DNA of 64,000 nucleotides from Corallium rubrum. Taxonomy: Eukaryota > Cnidaria > Anthozoa > Scleralcyonacea > Coralliidae. The notes below the pieces were generated by a model. That model was not told where the DNA came from and ran no database searches. It saw only the letters and a program-made list of their open reading frames with translations. Location: contig OZ036014.1 of NCBI GenBank assembly GCA_964035015.1, positions 458,501 to 522,500 on the forward strand, read 5' to 3'. This document shows, in pieces, positions 13,030 through 48,700 of the stretch. A program made the position numbers and the translations under genes. Position 1 is the first letter of the stretch, and every line of letters starts with the position of its first letter.

Positions 13030-13372
13030 TTAAACGGAGAAAATAAGTCGCGACTTATTAAGACGCGTCCTATTTAAGTCGCGAACACACTTGTATAAAC
13101 GGTCATTTTCTAATAAGTCGCGACTTATTTTGGACTAGCTTTCAACCCTGTTCTTATTTTAGTCGCGACTTATTTTGGACTAGCTTTCAACCCTGTTCTT
13201 ATTTTAGTCACGACTTATTTTGGACTAGCTTTCAACCGTGTTCTTATTTTAGTCACGACTTACTTTGGCTACGAACAAATTGACTATTTATACGGGTCTA
13301 TACAAGTGTGTTTGTGACTAAAATAGTACACGTCTTAATTAAGTCGCGACTTATTTTCTCCCGTTTAAATGG
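13030..13372. mobile_element. Foldback MITE with AATAAGTCGCGACTTATT palindromes
   Basis: Arms tttaaacggagaaaataagt and its complement. The centre has three copies of a unit ending in ttggactagctttcaaccctg (about 55 bp). It lies just beyond the 3' end of the EXD3-like gene, so it could fall in the 3' UTR or polyadenylation region. Confidence 0.7.
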
Positions 13373-13515
13373 TGCTATAATGCTCATGTCCACCATTTAA
13401 ACTATAGTGACTTTCAGTTGGTCAAAAAACTTACAATAGTTTATAAAAATAACTTTACGTTTCGATTCGAAGCAGTGATTTCCACATCCCGTGAAGACAA
13501 TGATCGCGGAGCTTT

Positions 13516-37667
<24,152 letters not shown>

Positions 37668-37753
37668 GTTTCTTTTGCCTTCATCTTGATTGTTTTATTT
37701 AAAAAGAAATGAATTCATTGCATAAAGTAGAATAGAAAAAAACTGGTAATAAT

Positions 37754-38008
37754 TACAGTCATTGGCATCTAAGCATGTACACTGCCCGACGAAAAAATTT
37801 AAGCCAAAATTAACTGTTTTGAAATCAACACCGTGGGATTGGTGAGACGTGATTGGCAAAGGGCACATTCATGTGACAATAATGTATTGGTTCGAATGTA
37901 TCGAATGAAAACCTAATACATTCCCAAGGTAAACATTTAACTTTGACCTTGGCATAAAACATGTTTTGAGGGGCGGTGTACACGCTTAGATGCCAATGAC
38001 TGTAATCC
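37754..38008. mobile_element. MITE upstream of EXD3
   Basis: Arms acagtcattggcatctaagc / gcttagatgccaatgactgt of about 35 bp; 255 bp in all. It lies within 350 bp upstream of the EXD3 start, so it may overlap the promoter. Confidence 0.7.
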
Positions 38009-38473
38009 TAATTAAGAATTTATGAGATCTGCATGAAAAAATCCCAAACATGTCTGGCTTCACACCTTTTTGATGTAATATATCAACAACGAGTTTGAGT
38101 GTTTTAGTCAAGGGATCCCAAACACAAGCTAAGATGATGAAAACACAAGCTAAGATGATGAAAACACAAGGCTGAAGGCCAAGTGGTAATTATTGTTTTT
38201 GAGTGTTTGGATTCAACTGACAAAACACAATAAACAAGTTGTTGATATGGATGACATCTCAATCAATCGAAAAATGCAATTAAAAATAAACCCCTGTGAG
38301 ATTTCATTTATGAGTGGGTGTAAAATATATTCATACAGCAACTTATTTATCTTGCATAGACATGACTAAAAATAACGTTTCATGTTACACCGGTCATAGA
38401 GACTGGTCAGTTCCAATTGCGACCGGTCAAAGGCAATCTTTGACCAGTCAAATTTCACAACCTTCCCCCTAAA

Positions 38474-38512
<39 letters not shown>

Positions 38513-39877
38513 AAACAACACAACAAAAAACATATGTAAAGTATATTCTATGCTATATATAAGCTAGTACTGATATACACATTTGTCATAAAAAGGATGT
38601 ATGCATAGTTCACTTCAATATATATCAGACATTATGAAACGGGTCTACAACAGCACAAGTACCTTCAAATTGAAGTACTAAAATTAATTGCAATTAGTAA
38701 TATGACTGGTCAAAATGACCGGCGTTATACAAATTTGACTGGTCACAATAAAAATTTAGCCAGTCATTGACCGGTGACCAGCCATTATTTTGAGCCCTGA
38801 TAGATAATTGAGATCTTAAGAATTGGATGAACACCAGTTTTCATCTAATATCTGAGATGGTATACAATTTTAGTGTGCTTTATTGGAGTATCCAACTTTA
38901 ACCAGGTGATTGAATAGACTATTTTCATTGGCCGTTACCTCATGAATTATTAATTTGAAATTTATATAGCATGCAAACATTATTTTCAGACATTGTGTCT
39001 CCAAACCAGTCTCCTTCAATATATCAATGATCTCGATATACTAAAAATCCTGGTACAACACTCACAATATTGAAAATTTTGGTATACACCCTCAAGGTGA
39101 TATGCAATTGTCCTTCTCCCATGCAAAGACATTGCACCATTTCAGGAACCAGGCCTGTGTTTTGAATCAGAACTTATTTGAGCTTGCAAAGGATCATGGT
39201 AAAACGTACATGTACAGCCGCCTTCTTTTTTTGCTATGAATATTGGAGTAATGGAGTATATCCTATTTTTTACAAATTTGATGCGTTACTAAAATATTTG
39301 CGCCCTAAACCTTTTAACATTTTTTTAAACTTGAGATATTATAAATAATTTATAAGTAATACAATACATAAATAATTCCACTGCTCCTGTCAAACAATCA
39401 AACGGAACAGCGTCAAAACAAAACGAGAAAGACAGTTTATTTATTACCTGTAACGTCGTTTCCGTCTTCTTGAGGTGCTGTGGGGTTAACAACTGCAGTT
39501 ATCCAAGCAATAATGTTAGTTAAACTAAACATTATTATTGACGAAAGAGAAATATTTGAACATTCAAGCCTCCAAAAGAAAAACCACGTGTGTAAACTGA
39601 AAAAGCGATGTATCAGCGGTTCTGAGAGCAACTACTTCATGTAATACTACGCTTTCCCAAAACTAGTAATAAACCAATGTTTGTGTTCAACGCTTGATAC
39701 GTCATTTCCATGTCAAACTTTGTTCACATATTCACGTCAGACGATTTCGTCCAGTCTCTAGCCCAAAATTGCAATTGGCGCAAATTGTTGCGAAAAAAAA
39801 AGCAACTGGCGCAGGTATTGCAAATTCCCTTTCAGCTTTGTTCATATATTAGTGCCAATGCAGCGAAATTTCACCCC
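38009..39877. other. Intergenic; possible 5' exon on the minus strand
   Basis: A minus-strand segment ending at 39448 before a gtaata donor (acgacgttacag|gtaata) could be a 5' exon of EXD3, but no matching protein or promoter supports it. Otherwise AT-rich, with the (AAC)n. Confidence 0.3.
38473..38512. repeat. (AAC)n microsatellite
   Basis: About 13 units. It is flanked by accggtcaaa-type motifs (38390-38450 and 38700-38780) that suggest a decayed element. Confidence 0.85.
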
Positions 39878-40315
39878 CGTTTTTTTATGATTGCATTTGA
39901 AAGAACACATAAAATGACAACGTAACATCTTTCGTAGAATTTCGTTTCCTTGCTTCATTCTTAAGATATTTATGTTTGTTTGATATGCAAATGACCTACT
40001 TATGACATCACACTGCATGACTTTGAAATAGCATCAATTTTAGGATAGTCCAAATATTTCACACCCAGCTGCACAACTTTAGTGACCAGTCATGGCTACA
40101 TACATGCAAGTGCAAATTTTTATTAAGTACTTTCGATAAGCACTCTCAAAGAAAATCATACTTTTTAAAAAGTCATTATACAATGTGATGTCATAAGTAC
40201 GACATTTGCGTATCAAACAAACCTGAATATCTCAAGAAAGAAGCAAGGAAACGAAATTCTACGAAAGATGTTACTTTGTCATTTTAAGGGTTCTTTCAAA
40301 TGCAATCATTAAAAA
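39878..40315. mobile_element. Foldback element with long arms
   Basis: About 125-bp inverted arms (39878-40015 against 40185-40315), e.g. acatctttcgtagaatttcg and complement. No coding capacity. Confidence 0.7.
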
Positions 40316-41052
40316 TAGGCATGTCTAGACATGCATGTATCTACTGCGTTCAATCAATATCATGCCTATAGCTACTATGGTAAAAACAATGCTGTAATTA
40401 CTGTATGTACTTGTATAGTGACCTTGTATTCAGAGCTGAACAAGATTTTTGTCAAGATTGTCAATGCTAGCCATGCTGGGTTTTTACCTTAATTAATTTG
40501 ATGACCTAACCCAAACAAAAACCCTAACCCTAATCAGTAACTGTGTTTACCGCTTATATTATACACTTGCCGACCTACTAACGTGTTTATTGCCTAGCTT
40601 TATACGCTAACCTGACAAAGTGATGTGATTTGGGTACGGTAAAGTGTAAACTACCTGACTGCTGAATACATGTCAACATGTTGGTCATATAAATTGCCTC
40701 GTCCGAATATGAAATTGTCTGTTTTAAATACCGTTTTAAAGAGGCTTTCAAAAACGTATCATCATTTCAACAACGTCTATAGTACATCACATTTAAAAAT
40801 TGACAACGATTCATAACTTAAAATACTTACTAAGCTTGTAAAAACTTCTATTCTTGAAATAAATCTCGCTCCTGAATAATGCTGCCATTGACTTACATGA
40901 AGTACTTCATTTACAATTTTGAGGTGGCTCAATACACTTTTCATTAAAGGGACTGGGCACTACTTTTTTATTGCGCGTGTAATTGCGAAATTACACGCGC
41001 GCATTTTTTCGGCATTTAAATGTCCCGCGGGAAATTATGAAAACAAACAAAC

Positions 41053-41571
41053 ATGGCTGCATTTTGCCGATTTTTTCGTCCTTTGGCTTCAGGGTTTCGC
41101 ATGCTATGCCACATTGAAAATACAGATATACTAGTATTAGGTTTTGGCATTAAGAGAACAGAAATTTTTTTCTGGCCTGGAAAATTCTTCAGCGAAAAGT
41201 CAAGACCGTGTCAAATTTGGCTGCCAAACCGCGAAAATGACCGCAACGAAAACTACGAAAAACCGCAGCGATTTTGGCCAACACTTGAACTCGGTTTCCT
41301 AGCAGGTGTTTTCACAGTTCTTTCTCTCCAGAAACTGGAAGCAGGAAAAGATGAAGCGAGTGACTTTGCAACACCGCATACAAACAACGTGGAGCAAATA
41401 AAGAGCGACAAAGGCAGATATGTAAAGAAAACTACTCCAGAGTCTTTGGAGAAGCAAGCAAACAAGTTGAAGCGAATGAACCTCTTACGAAAAGCAAAAC
41501 GAAAACTTGAATTTGTAGAAAACACCAATGATATGAGTGCGACAAAAAAAAGGAATACACGAAGTAAAGAA
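41053..41571 (+). CDS. MULE transposase exon 1
   Basis: A 519-bp exon ending at a gtgagt donor, phase 0. The first 80 residues are not recognised. The last 70 are Lys/Glu/Arg-rich and helical (KANKLKRMNLLRKAKRKLEF), a basic N-terminal tail common in this transposase group. The ATG at 41053 is the first in-frame Met of the ORF. Confidence 0.6.
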
Positions 41572-44500
41572 GTGAGTGCAATTGTTTAAAATAATCAGTC
41601 ACTTAATTATTTCATGCGACCCTAATTTGACTTTAATACTTTATATCCTGCTCTAATTAAATTACAGAGACAACAACACGAAAATGCTTCCCAAACACCA
41701 CAAGGGTGCCGCATTTTTGATGTGGAGCTTTTAAGTACGAGTCTTACTGCTTGCAGTCATTGCCTTACAGGTTTGTATATATTATCATATACCAGAAGCT
41801 TTACATGCATCCAAGTTTAATCCATTCCTGTTGACCCCGACCTCAGCCCCTTCTCTCTGCTGAATAAAATTATCCTGAATAAAATTATCTGAAAGGGTCC
41901 AGGGGCCAAGCTGTTTGTGAGGCTGGGGGGTAGGGGGGCAAAGCCAACCAGAATTTTTTTTATACCTATTTTAAAATACCTATGAATCATATAATAGCTA
42001 ATAAATATATGAATCATATATCTATGAATCATATGATAGCATGAAGTTTACACATGCTATCTCTTGAATGAATGCGTTCTTTAATGTACTTGGATTTGAC
42101 AAGGCAATTGGCACACCCCCCCTTGGCCAAGGCCAGGGGGGTGCAACCCCCCCTGTGAATCCATCACTGATAAATACTCTAACATTGTCCAGCCAGAGTA
42201 AAAGAATGAAGGCAGGCCATACCGGACAGGAACACCAAAATATCAGACAGTATACAGTAATAAATGTCAACCACAACATTATTACAAAATAATATTTTAG
42301 TTTAGCTTAGTTGAAAAATTTCAGCTTGATGTTAGTATATTGTTGTTGTTTTTGCTGTACAAGCTGTCTTTAGTTGTTAGTACTCTGACTGAAAATTTAC
42401 TGTTACAATATGACTCATTACCAGGTTTAAATATGGTAGTTAACCTTGCTCTGAGTTCCAGTAGCTCAATATAGACATATAGCTATCACTCAGAAGGTTG
42501 TGAGCTTGAATCCTGTCTATAGTTCAGAGGTGGTTCTGTGTACAGTACTAACAATTGAACACAGCTTGTGCAGCAAAAACAATAAGATAATATTTGGCTT
42601 ATAAATTACTTCTAGGTCCACTGTCACTTAGCAACGTAATTAAAGAGGATATGGTTGGTCTTGCAAGTATCTTTGAAATTAAATGCCATGTATGTGGACG
42701 GATCAACAAGCTGAAAACATCTTCAGAACACAGAACTGGAAAGCGTGGGCGATTAACATTTGACATCAATTCTCGGGCTGTACTTGGTTCACTGCATGCT
42801 GGTATAGGCAATACACATTTGAACAACCTCTTGTCAACAATGAACATTCCAACATTGAACAATGCCACTTTCAAATCACGGGAACGGGAAGTTGGAAAAG
42901 CTGTTGAATGCCTTGTTCAAACAAGCTGCAAGAAAAACATGCAACTGAAAAGGAGAATGCTGTATCAAATGGGGCAGTTGCAGATGAAAATGGTTTGGTT
43001 GGATTTCCTGTGTCATATGACATGGGATGGCAAAAGCGAGGAAAGGGACACAATTCATTGACAGGACAAGGGACAGTTATGGGACTAACAACAGGGAATG
43101 TTTTGGCTTATGCAACTAAATGTAAGTTCTGCAGAGTGTGTGATGGTGCCAAAAAGCAAGGGAAACAACCACGACAGCATGATTGCCGAAAAAACCATGT
43201 TGGCTCATCCAAAGCTATGGAACCAACTGTTGCATGTGAGCTATGGAATGCTGCCCCTAAGGAAAATGTGAAATTTTCAATTTATGTGGGAGATGACGAT
43301 ACAACCACACAAAGTCATCTTCACCAAAATGTTCCTTACGGAGTAGATAAGTGGTCAGATATTATACATGCAAAACGTTCACTAATAACAAGGCTATACA
43401 ATCTTTCAACTCGATGTAAATTTCCAAATTCATCTACTTTAAGCCAAAAAGTCATTAACTATTTAGGAAAATGTTTTACATACTGCATAGCACAAAATTC
43501 AAATGTAACTAGTTTAAAATTAGCTCTGAAGTGCATTGTTCCTCATGCTTTTGGAGACCATCAAGGTTGTAGTCCCTCGTGGTGTGGTTACAAGAAAGAT
43601 CCTTTGACATACAAACATAGAGATCTTCCATACAATAAAGACTTGGAAGGTAATGAGTTAAAACAATCACTTACCAGTTTGTTCGATGAATATGCAACAG
43701 ACCTTGTAGCAGCAAAACTAGTGCCATTTGCAAACTCACAGAGAAATGAATCAATGAATAGTACAATTGGAAGTAAGAATCCTAAAATCAGGTTTTATGG
43801 AGGAAGTGAAAGCAATGACTTTCGTGTTGCATGTGCAGTAGCCCAAAAAAACATTGGATATTCCTATATCAACAAAACATTGGAATCCCTTGATATAGAT
43901 CCTGGAAACACTTGCATCCTACACAACATCAGTATGGACAAAAAACAAGAAAAAGACAAAATACGCAAGTCCTGTAAAAAATTTAAAACAAGACGTCATC
44001 AACTGCTATCTCAAAGAATTTCAAAAAACACAAAGAAAGAAGCAAGAGAAGGTAAAACCTATGAAACGGGCATTGGGCTCAATCTTCAACTAGAAGATAC
44101 TACATCCCAGTCTACTACAATTAATACAGATGACACAGATATTGATAAAATCGTTGTTGGTATAACACAAAAGCAATGTGAAGAATTTGAGAAGTTAGTT
44201 CCTTGTTGTACAGAGAGGCCAACCAAACTGTACATAACATATAATCCAAGCAAAGCGTACCAATTTGTAATATTTGACACGGAAACAACATCTACAGGCA
44301 GAAGCGCAGAGATTTGCCAGCTATCAGCAGTCACTCAAACTGGTGCAACATATTCTACATATATTCTTCCTAAGGGTTGTGTTAGTTTCAGCGCATCAAG
44401 AGTAAATAATCTTACAGTGGAATACATAAAAGGAACAAGAACATTGTGTAAGAGTTCTTACCCTGTAAATTCAGTCTCCCTTGATGCCGCCTTGGAATCG

Positions 44501-45247
44501 TTCATCAAATTCCTTCAAGATCAACACAATAGTTCGCATTCAGCCAGTAACAGCTCAATTACAGTTCTTGTCGGACATAATTCAGCCACCTTCGATGTCC
44601 CAACACTTCTTCGCAATGCTGGTATATTATTCGAAAAACAACTTCACGAAATGAATGTGTATTTTGGAGATAGTTTAGCGCTTATAAGATCGTTACTTCT
44701 GCGCCATCATTCCCCGCTGAAGCAATCGAACGGAGAGTACTGTCAATCCAATCAGAGCAGCGTTTACAAATGCTTGTTTGACGAAGATTTCGATGCCCAC
44801 GATGCTCTGGAAGATGTACTTGCACTAAAGAAGATCCTGTTCAGTTCTGAACTGGCTATTGATGTCGAGACAATAGTAAATTTCAGCCAGATTCATTCAG
44901 TTCGTGATGCAAAAACTGATTTGGATTACATCGATCGTCGTCATAATGTTCTTCAAAGCTTCGTAACTGGCAATCTTTATTATCCAAACAAAGATCCAAG
45001 TCCGATCAGCCGAGGAATGGCTCTTAAAATTGCTGGTAGTGGATTGGCATACAACGATCTTTCTACCTTGTACCACAATTTTGGTGAAGTTGGTGTCGTT
45101 GGAATATTGAGCATGCCACCGAATCATCCAGAGTGTCAGCGACCAGATAAAGTATGTAAACCACGAGTAACCAAGAATAAAAGAATCCTCCAAAACATTG
45201 TTAAGCACTTTCGATCTTGTTTAACTGAACGTGCGAACACACTTTAA
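41053..45247 (+). CDS. MULE transposase fused to a DEDDh exonuclease domain (3 exons, frameshift, C-terminus altered by BEL)
   Basis: Exon 1 41053-41571, exon 2 41668-41770, exon 3 from 42616. Splicing joins the halves of the conserved N-terminal module (GCRIFDVELLSTSL ... TGPLSLSNVIKED ... GLASIFEIKCHVCG). One base appears lost near 42907, moving the frame to the ORF starting 42908. That part has the transposase core (numbering from 42908): D38 in YDMGWQKRG, D129-131 in YVGDDDTTT, probable E281 in NSQRNESMNS, and a zinc-like CRVC ... HDCRKNH motif. A DEDDh exonuclease fold follows: D457/E459 (FDTET), D563 (TFD), H631-x4-D636, then a helical tail. The fold suggests 3'-5' exonuclease activity (inference). 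The 5' LTR of BEL replaces the last five codons. Confidence 0.85.
41668..41770 (+). CDS. MULE transposase exon 2
   Basis: A 103-bp exon between ...aaattacag and gtttgt, with RIFDVELLSTSLTACSHCL. Its last base joins exon 3 to make the TGPLSL junction that is conserved in the Mutator-like transposase module, which strongly supports the splice pair. Confidence 0.8.
42452..42535 (+). mobile_element. Degenerate tRNA-SINE-like fragment in MULE intron 2
   Basis: agtagctcaatatag followed by agaaggttgtgagcttgaat and cctgtctatag: decayed boxes A and B of the same family. Confidence 0.4.
42616..45247 (+). CDS. MULE transposase-exonuclease exon 3 (with a frameshift near 42907)
   Basis: Starts after ...cttctag. 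Reads in one frame to about 42906 and in the next from 42908; a TGA lies just before 42908 in the second frame, so the two cannot be joined without a lost base or an error in the assembly. From 42908 the frame is open for 779 residues. The final nine residues come from the BEL 5' LTR. Confidence 0.8.
45213..45217. repeat. BEL target-site duplication, left
   Basis: GATCT directly before the 5' LTR; repeated at 51465-51469 after the 3' LTR. Confidence 0.9.
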
Positions 45248-45672
45248 TTTAATTTATGCCATTTATTAACATAATTAGTTGACATTATTATTAAGAACGA
45301 TGCATGACGGTATTGGACATAAAAAACCACGAGGATTATTATTGCTAACCTGTCGAAGTTGTATGCTCGTATTTTATGCTCACCTGTTGATGTTAATTTG
45401 AACTGCTAACCTGGATTGATATATGGATTTATGTAAATGTATTTTAAATGGCTAACCTGGATTGATTTATGCTCTATATGTTGGATTATGATGGATACGG
45501 CGACAGAAGTAAGGACCGAAAGCTATTATTATTTACTTTAAACCTTTTGACTATTATAATTTCCTTATAACAACCCTGTAAATCATTTATATTTTAGATC
45601 GAATTGTTAAACTACTAAATACGATTTGTTATATTCATCATTCATCTGTGGTTGATAATACTTCGCGGCACA
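45218..45672 (+). repeat. BEL 5' LTR
   Basis: 455 bp, TGTTTAAC...GGCACA. It contains two copies of a motif around gctaacctggattgat. Its first bases supply a new in-frame stop for the interrupted MULE gene. Confidence 0.95.
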
Positions 45673-45724
45673 TTCATTCGATTTCTGATTCCTTCGGTCC
45701 AGAAGGATTATCAACATACGGCAA

Positions 45725-48700
45725 ATGTCTCAGGATAATAAAGATGCTTCGAAGGAGGCAAAATTAACGAGAAGAAATGCAAAGGCAGCGCTAACCAGGT
45801 CAGGAAGAGCATTGGTTTATCGGATTGAAAGTGGACGAAGCATAGACGAGGTAAGAGAGTGTCTTACAAAAGTACAACAAACGTATGTTGATTTGGTCGA
45901 GAAACACGACAAATATACGCAGTTTATTGACGACGATAAAGAATTTGAGACGGAAGAACTGTGGTTAGAAGAATGTCAACAGAATTTCTTAAAGTTGGAA
46001 GCCCGTACTAAAGAATATGAAGAAATGGCTTTGTCGGTTAACGTTAAGAAGACTAGCGAAAAGGAAGTAGAGATTACCAATCAACTCAAGCCTATTGAAG
46101 AAGATACAAATGTTACAGAGGAAACGTCCAAAGAAGACAGCGAAACTTTGCCATTAAACAAGAGCCAAGTTCACACTGAACAATGTGTAAGCAAGAAAGA
46201 CAATAGCACCTCAGAAGCCTGTGCATTCAAGATCGAGAAACCAAAAATGCCTAAGTTCAACGGCGATGTGCGAGAATATGCTATTTTTAAATCAGATTTT
46301 AAACATATCATTGGTACAAGATTCAACAACAGAGATGCTATTACTCTCCTTCGATCTGCACTCACTGGGAAACCATTGGACCTCATCAAAGGTATTGGAT
46401 CAGATTACAACTCTGCTTGGGACTATCTGGACTCGATTTATGGAGACCCAAGGTTTGTAGCTGACACAGTGACACAAGACATTGCAAAATTCAAGCCTTT
46501 ACATAATGATGAGGACTCGCGCTTTTGTGAACTTGTTCATTTAATCAGAAGAAGCTATAATACACTTAAAGAAGTTGGCCGTCCACATGATATGGACAAC
46601 AATCATATGATTGCAATTATTGAGCAAAAGATGTGTAATGATGACCGCAAGATATGGGCACGCCATGTAGAAAGAGAGAAAATCGAGGCGACGCTGGAGA
46701 ATATAATAGAATGGATGACGTCAGAAATGAAATCAAGAATGCGAGCAACAGCACCTTTAAGAAATATACAGCAACCCTTGAGAGCTAAAGTCTACCAATT
46801 TTCTACAGAACAGCAACAAAAGCAAAAGTCTAAGTGCTGGTTATGCCCAAGCTCTGATCACTGGGTGGATCAATGTTACAAGTTTACAGTGTTAAGTCCC
46901 GATGATCGTCTAAAGTTGGTGAAAGAAAACCATGCCTGTTTCAGCTGTCTCAAACGTGCTGGAAGAGATCACAGAGCATCAAGTTGTACTCGAAGACGTC
47001 CATGCCCAGAGATGGTCAATAACGAGCAATGTAACAAGAACCACCATCCATTACTGCACTCAAGCTCTAAATTTGTTGGTGTGGCATCAGTTGTAAAGCA
47101 AAAGGACGCATTGCTTCCAGTACTTTCAGCAACCATTCTGGGAAGAAACAACAAGCAAGAAAAGAGCAACATTCTTATTGATTCAGGAGCACAAGTAAGC
47201 TTAATACGAAATGATTTAGCTGAACATTTGAAGCTCAAAGGCCAAGAGGTAGACATAACCATAGCCAAAGTTGGTGGACAAGAAGAAGAGTTAAAGACCA
47301 AGGTATATGAAGTGCCTGTTAGATCCTTGACAAACAAAGGTATCTTTGCAGTTCAAGCAGTGGGGATTCCACATATAAGTGATGGGACCAATGAAGTCGA
47401 GATAAACAAGATTGCCAAGTATTTTGGTCTACAAGAAGAATTGTGTCGTGAAAGTGGCCCTATAGATCTACTAATTGGTGTCGATCATGTAAATATGCAT
47501 ACTGGAGAGATAAAGCAAGTTGAAAACTTGGTAGCTCGACATTCTCCACTTGGATGGTTGGTGTTTGGAGCAACGCCTGGTAAGCAAGCAGGAGTGAGTA
47601 AAGTATTGCATGTTGGAATACCAGTGTCTGCCCCTGTAGAGATGAGTGACTTTTGGTCAACAGAATCAATGGGTGTTGAGGTAAAACCATGTCTTTGCAA
47701 ACCAGGAAGACTCAGTCAGGTGGAGCGAGAAGAGGCCAAAGTTATTGAGGAGTCATGTAAGAAGTCTGGAAAGCAATGGCTTATTCCTTACCCATGGAAA
47801 CGCGATCCTAAGATGCTCCCTGACAACAAGAGACAAGCACTGAAAAGGTTAGAAGCCACAGAGCGACAACTGGCCAAAGATCCAGAACAAGCTAAAGCCT
47901 ACACGAGACAGATAAAAGAAATGGAAGATATGAAGTTTGCCCGAAAGCTCAAGCCACAAGAACTCAAGTCATATGAAGGACCAGTGCATTACATCGCTCA
48001 CCATGGAGTTGTGAAGCCCGAAAAGAAAAGCACCCCATTGAGAATAGTATACAATTCATCTGCTATTTACCAAGGCCATCGCTTAAACGACTACTGGCTC
48101 AAGGGTCCAGACTTACTAAACAATCTGTTTGGTGTGATACTTCGATTTAGAGAAGAAAGAGTGGCAATCAGTGGTGATGTATCAAAGATGTATCATCGTG
48201 TATTAATACCAGAGGTTGATCAACACGTACATCGCTTTCTGTGGAGAGACATGGAAGTCGATAGAGAGCCTGATGTTTACATTAAGACGGTGTTAACATT
48301 CGGAGATAAGCCAGCACCAGCAATGGCTCAGATTGCCTTGAGAAAAACAGCAGAGGAACATCAACAGTCCTACCCACAAGCAGCGAAAGCCCTGAAAGAG
48401 AACTCATATATGGATGATATATGTGACTCGGTCAAGACAGTGGAAAAGGCACAGGAGCTAACAAAAGATCTGGATACAGTCCTGGAAACAGGAGGATTTA
48501 AAGTCAAGGGTTGGGTCTCTAATGAAGATCTGGAAAATGATGGCCAGCATCCAGAAGAAGAACAAGCAATGAAGATCTTGCATGGGGAAGGCGAAGAGAA
48601 AGTTCTTGGAATAGCATGGAACAATAAGACGGATAACTTAACGTTCAAAGTCAAAGCCGACCTTGCCAAGATGACAACTTTAGATGGTGCGATTCCTGAA

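Noticed and set aside
39437-39631. 64-codon minus-strand ORF as the EXD3 first coding exon
   Set aside because: A donor is present, but there is an in-frame stop before the exon 1 ATG and no similarity to the family; at most a 5' UTR exon.
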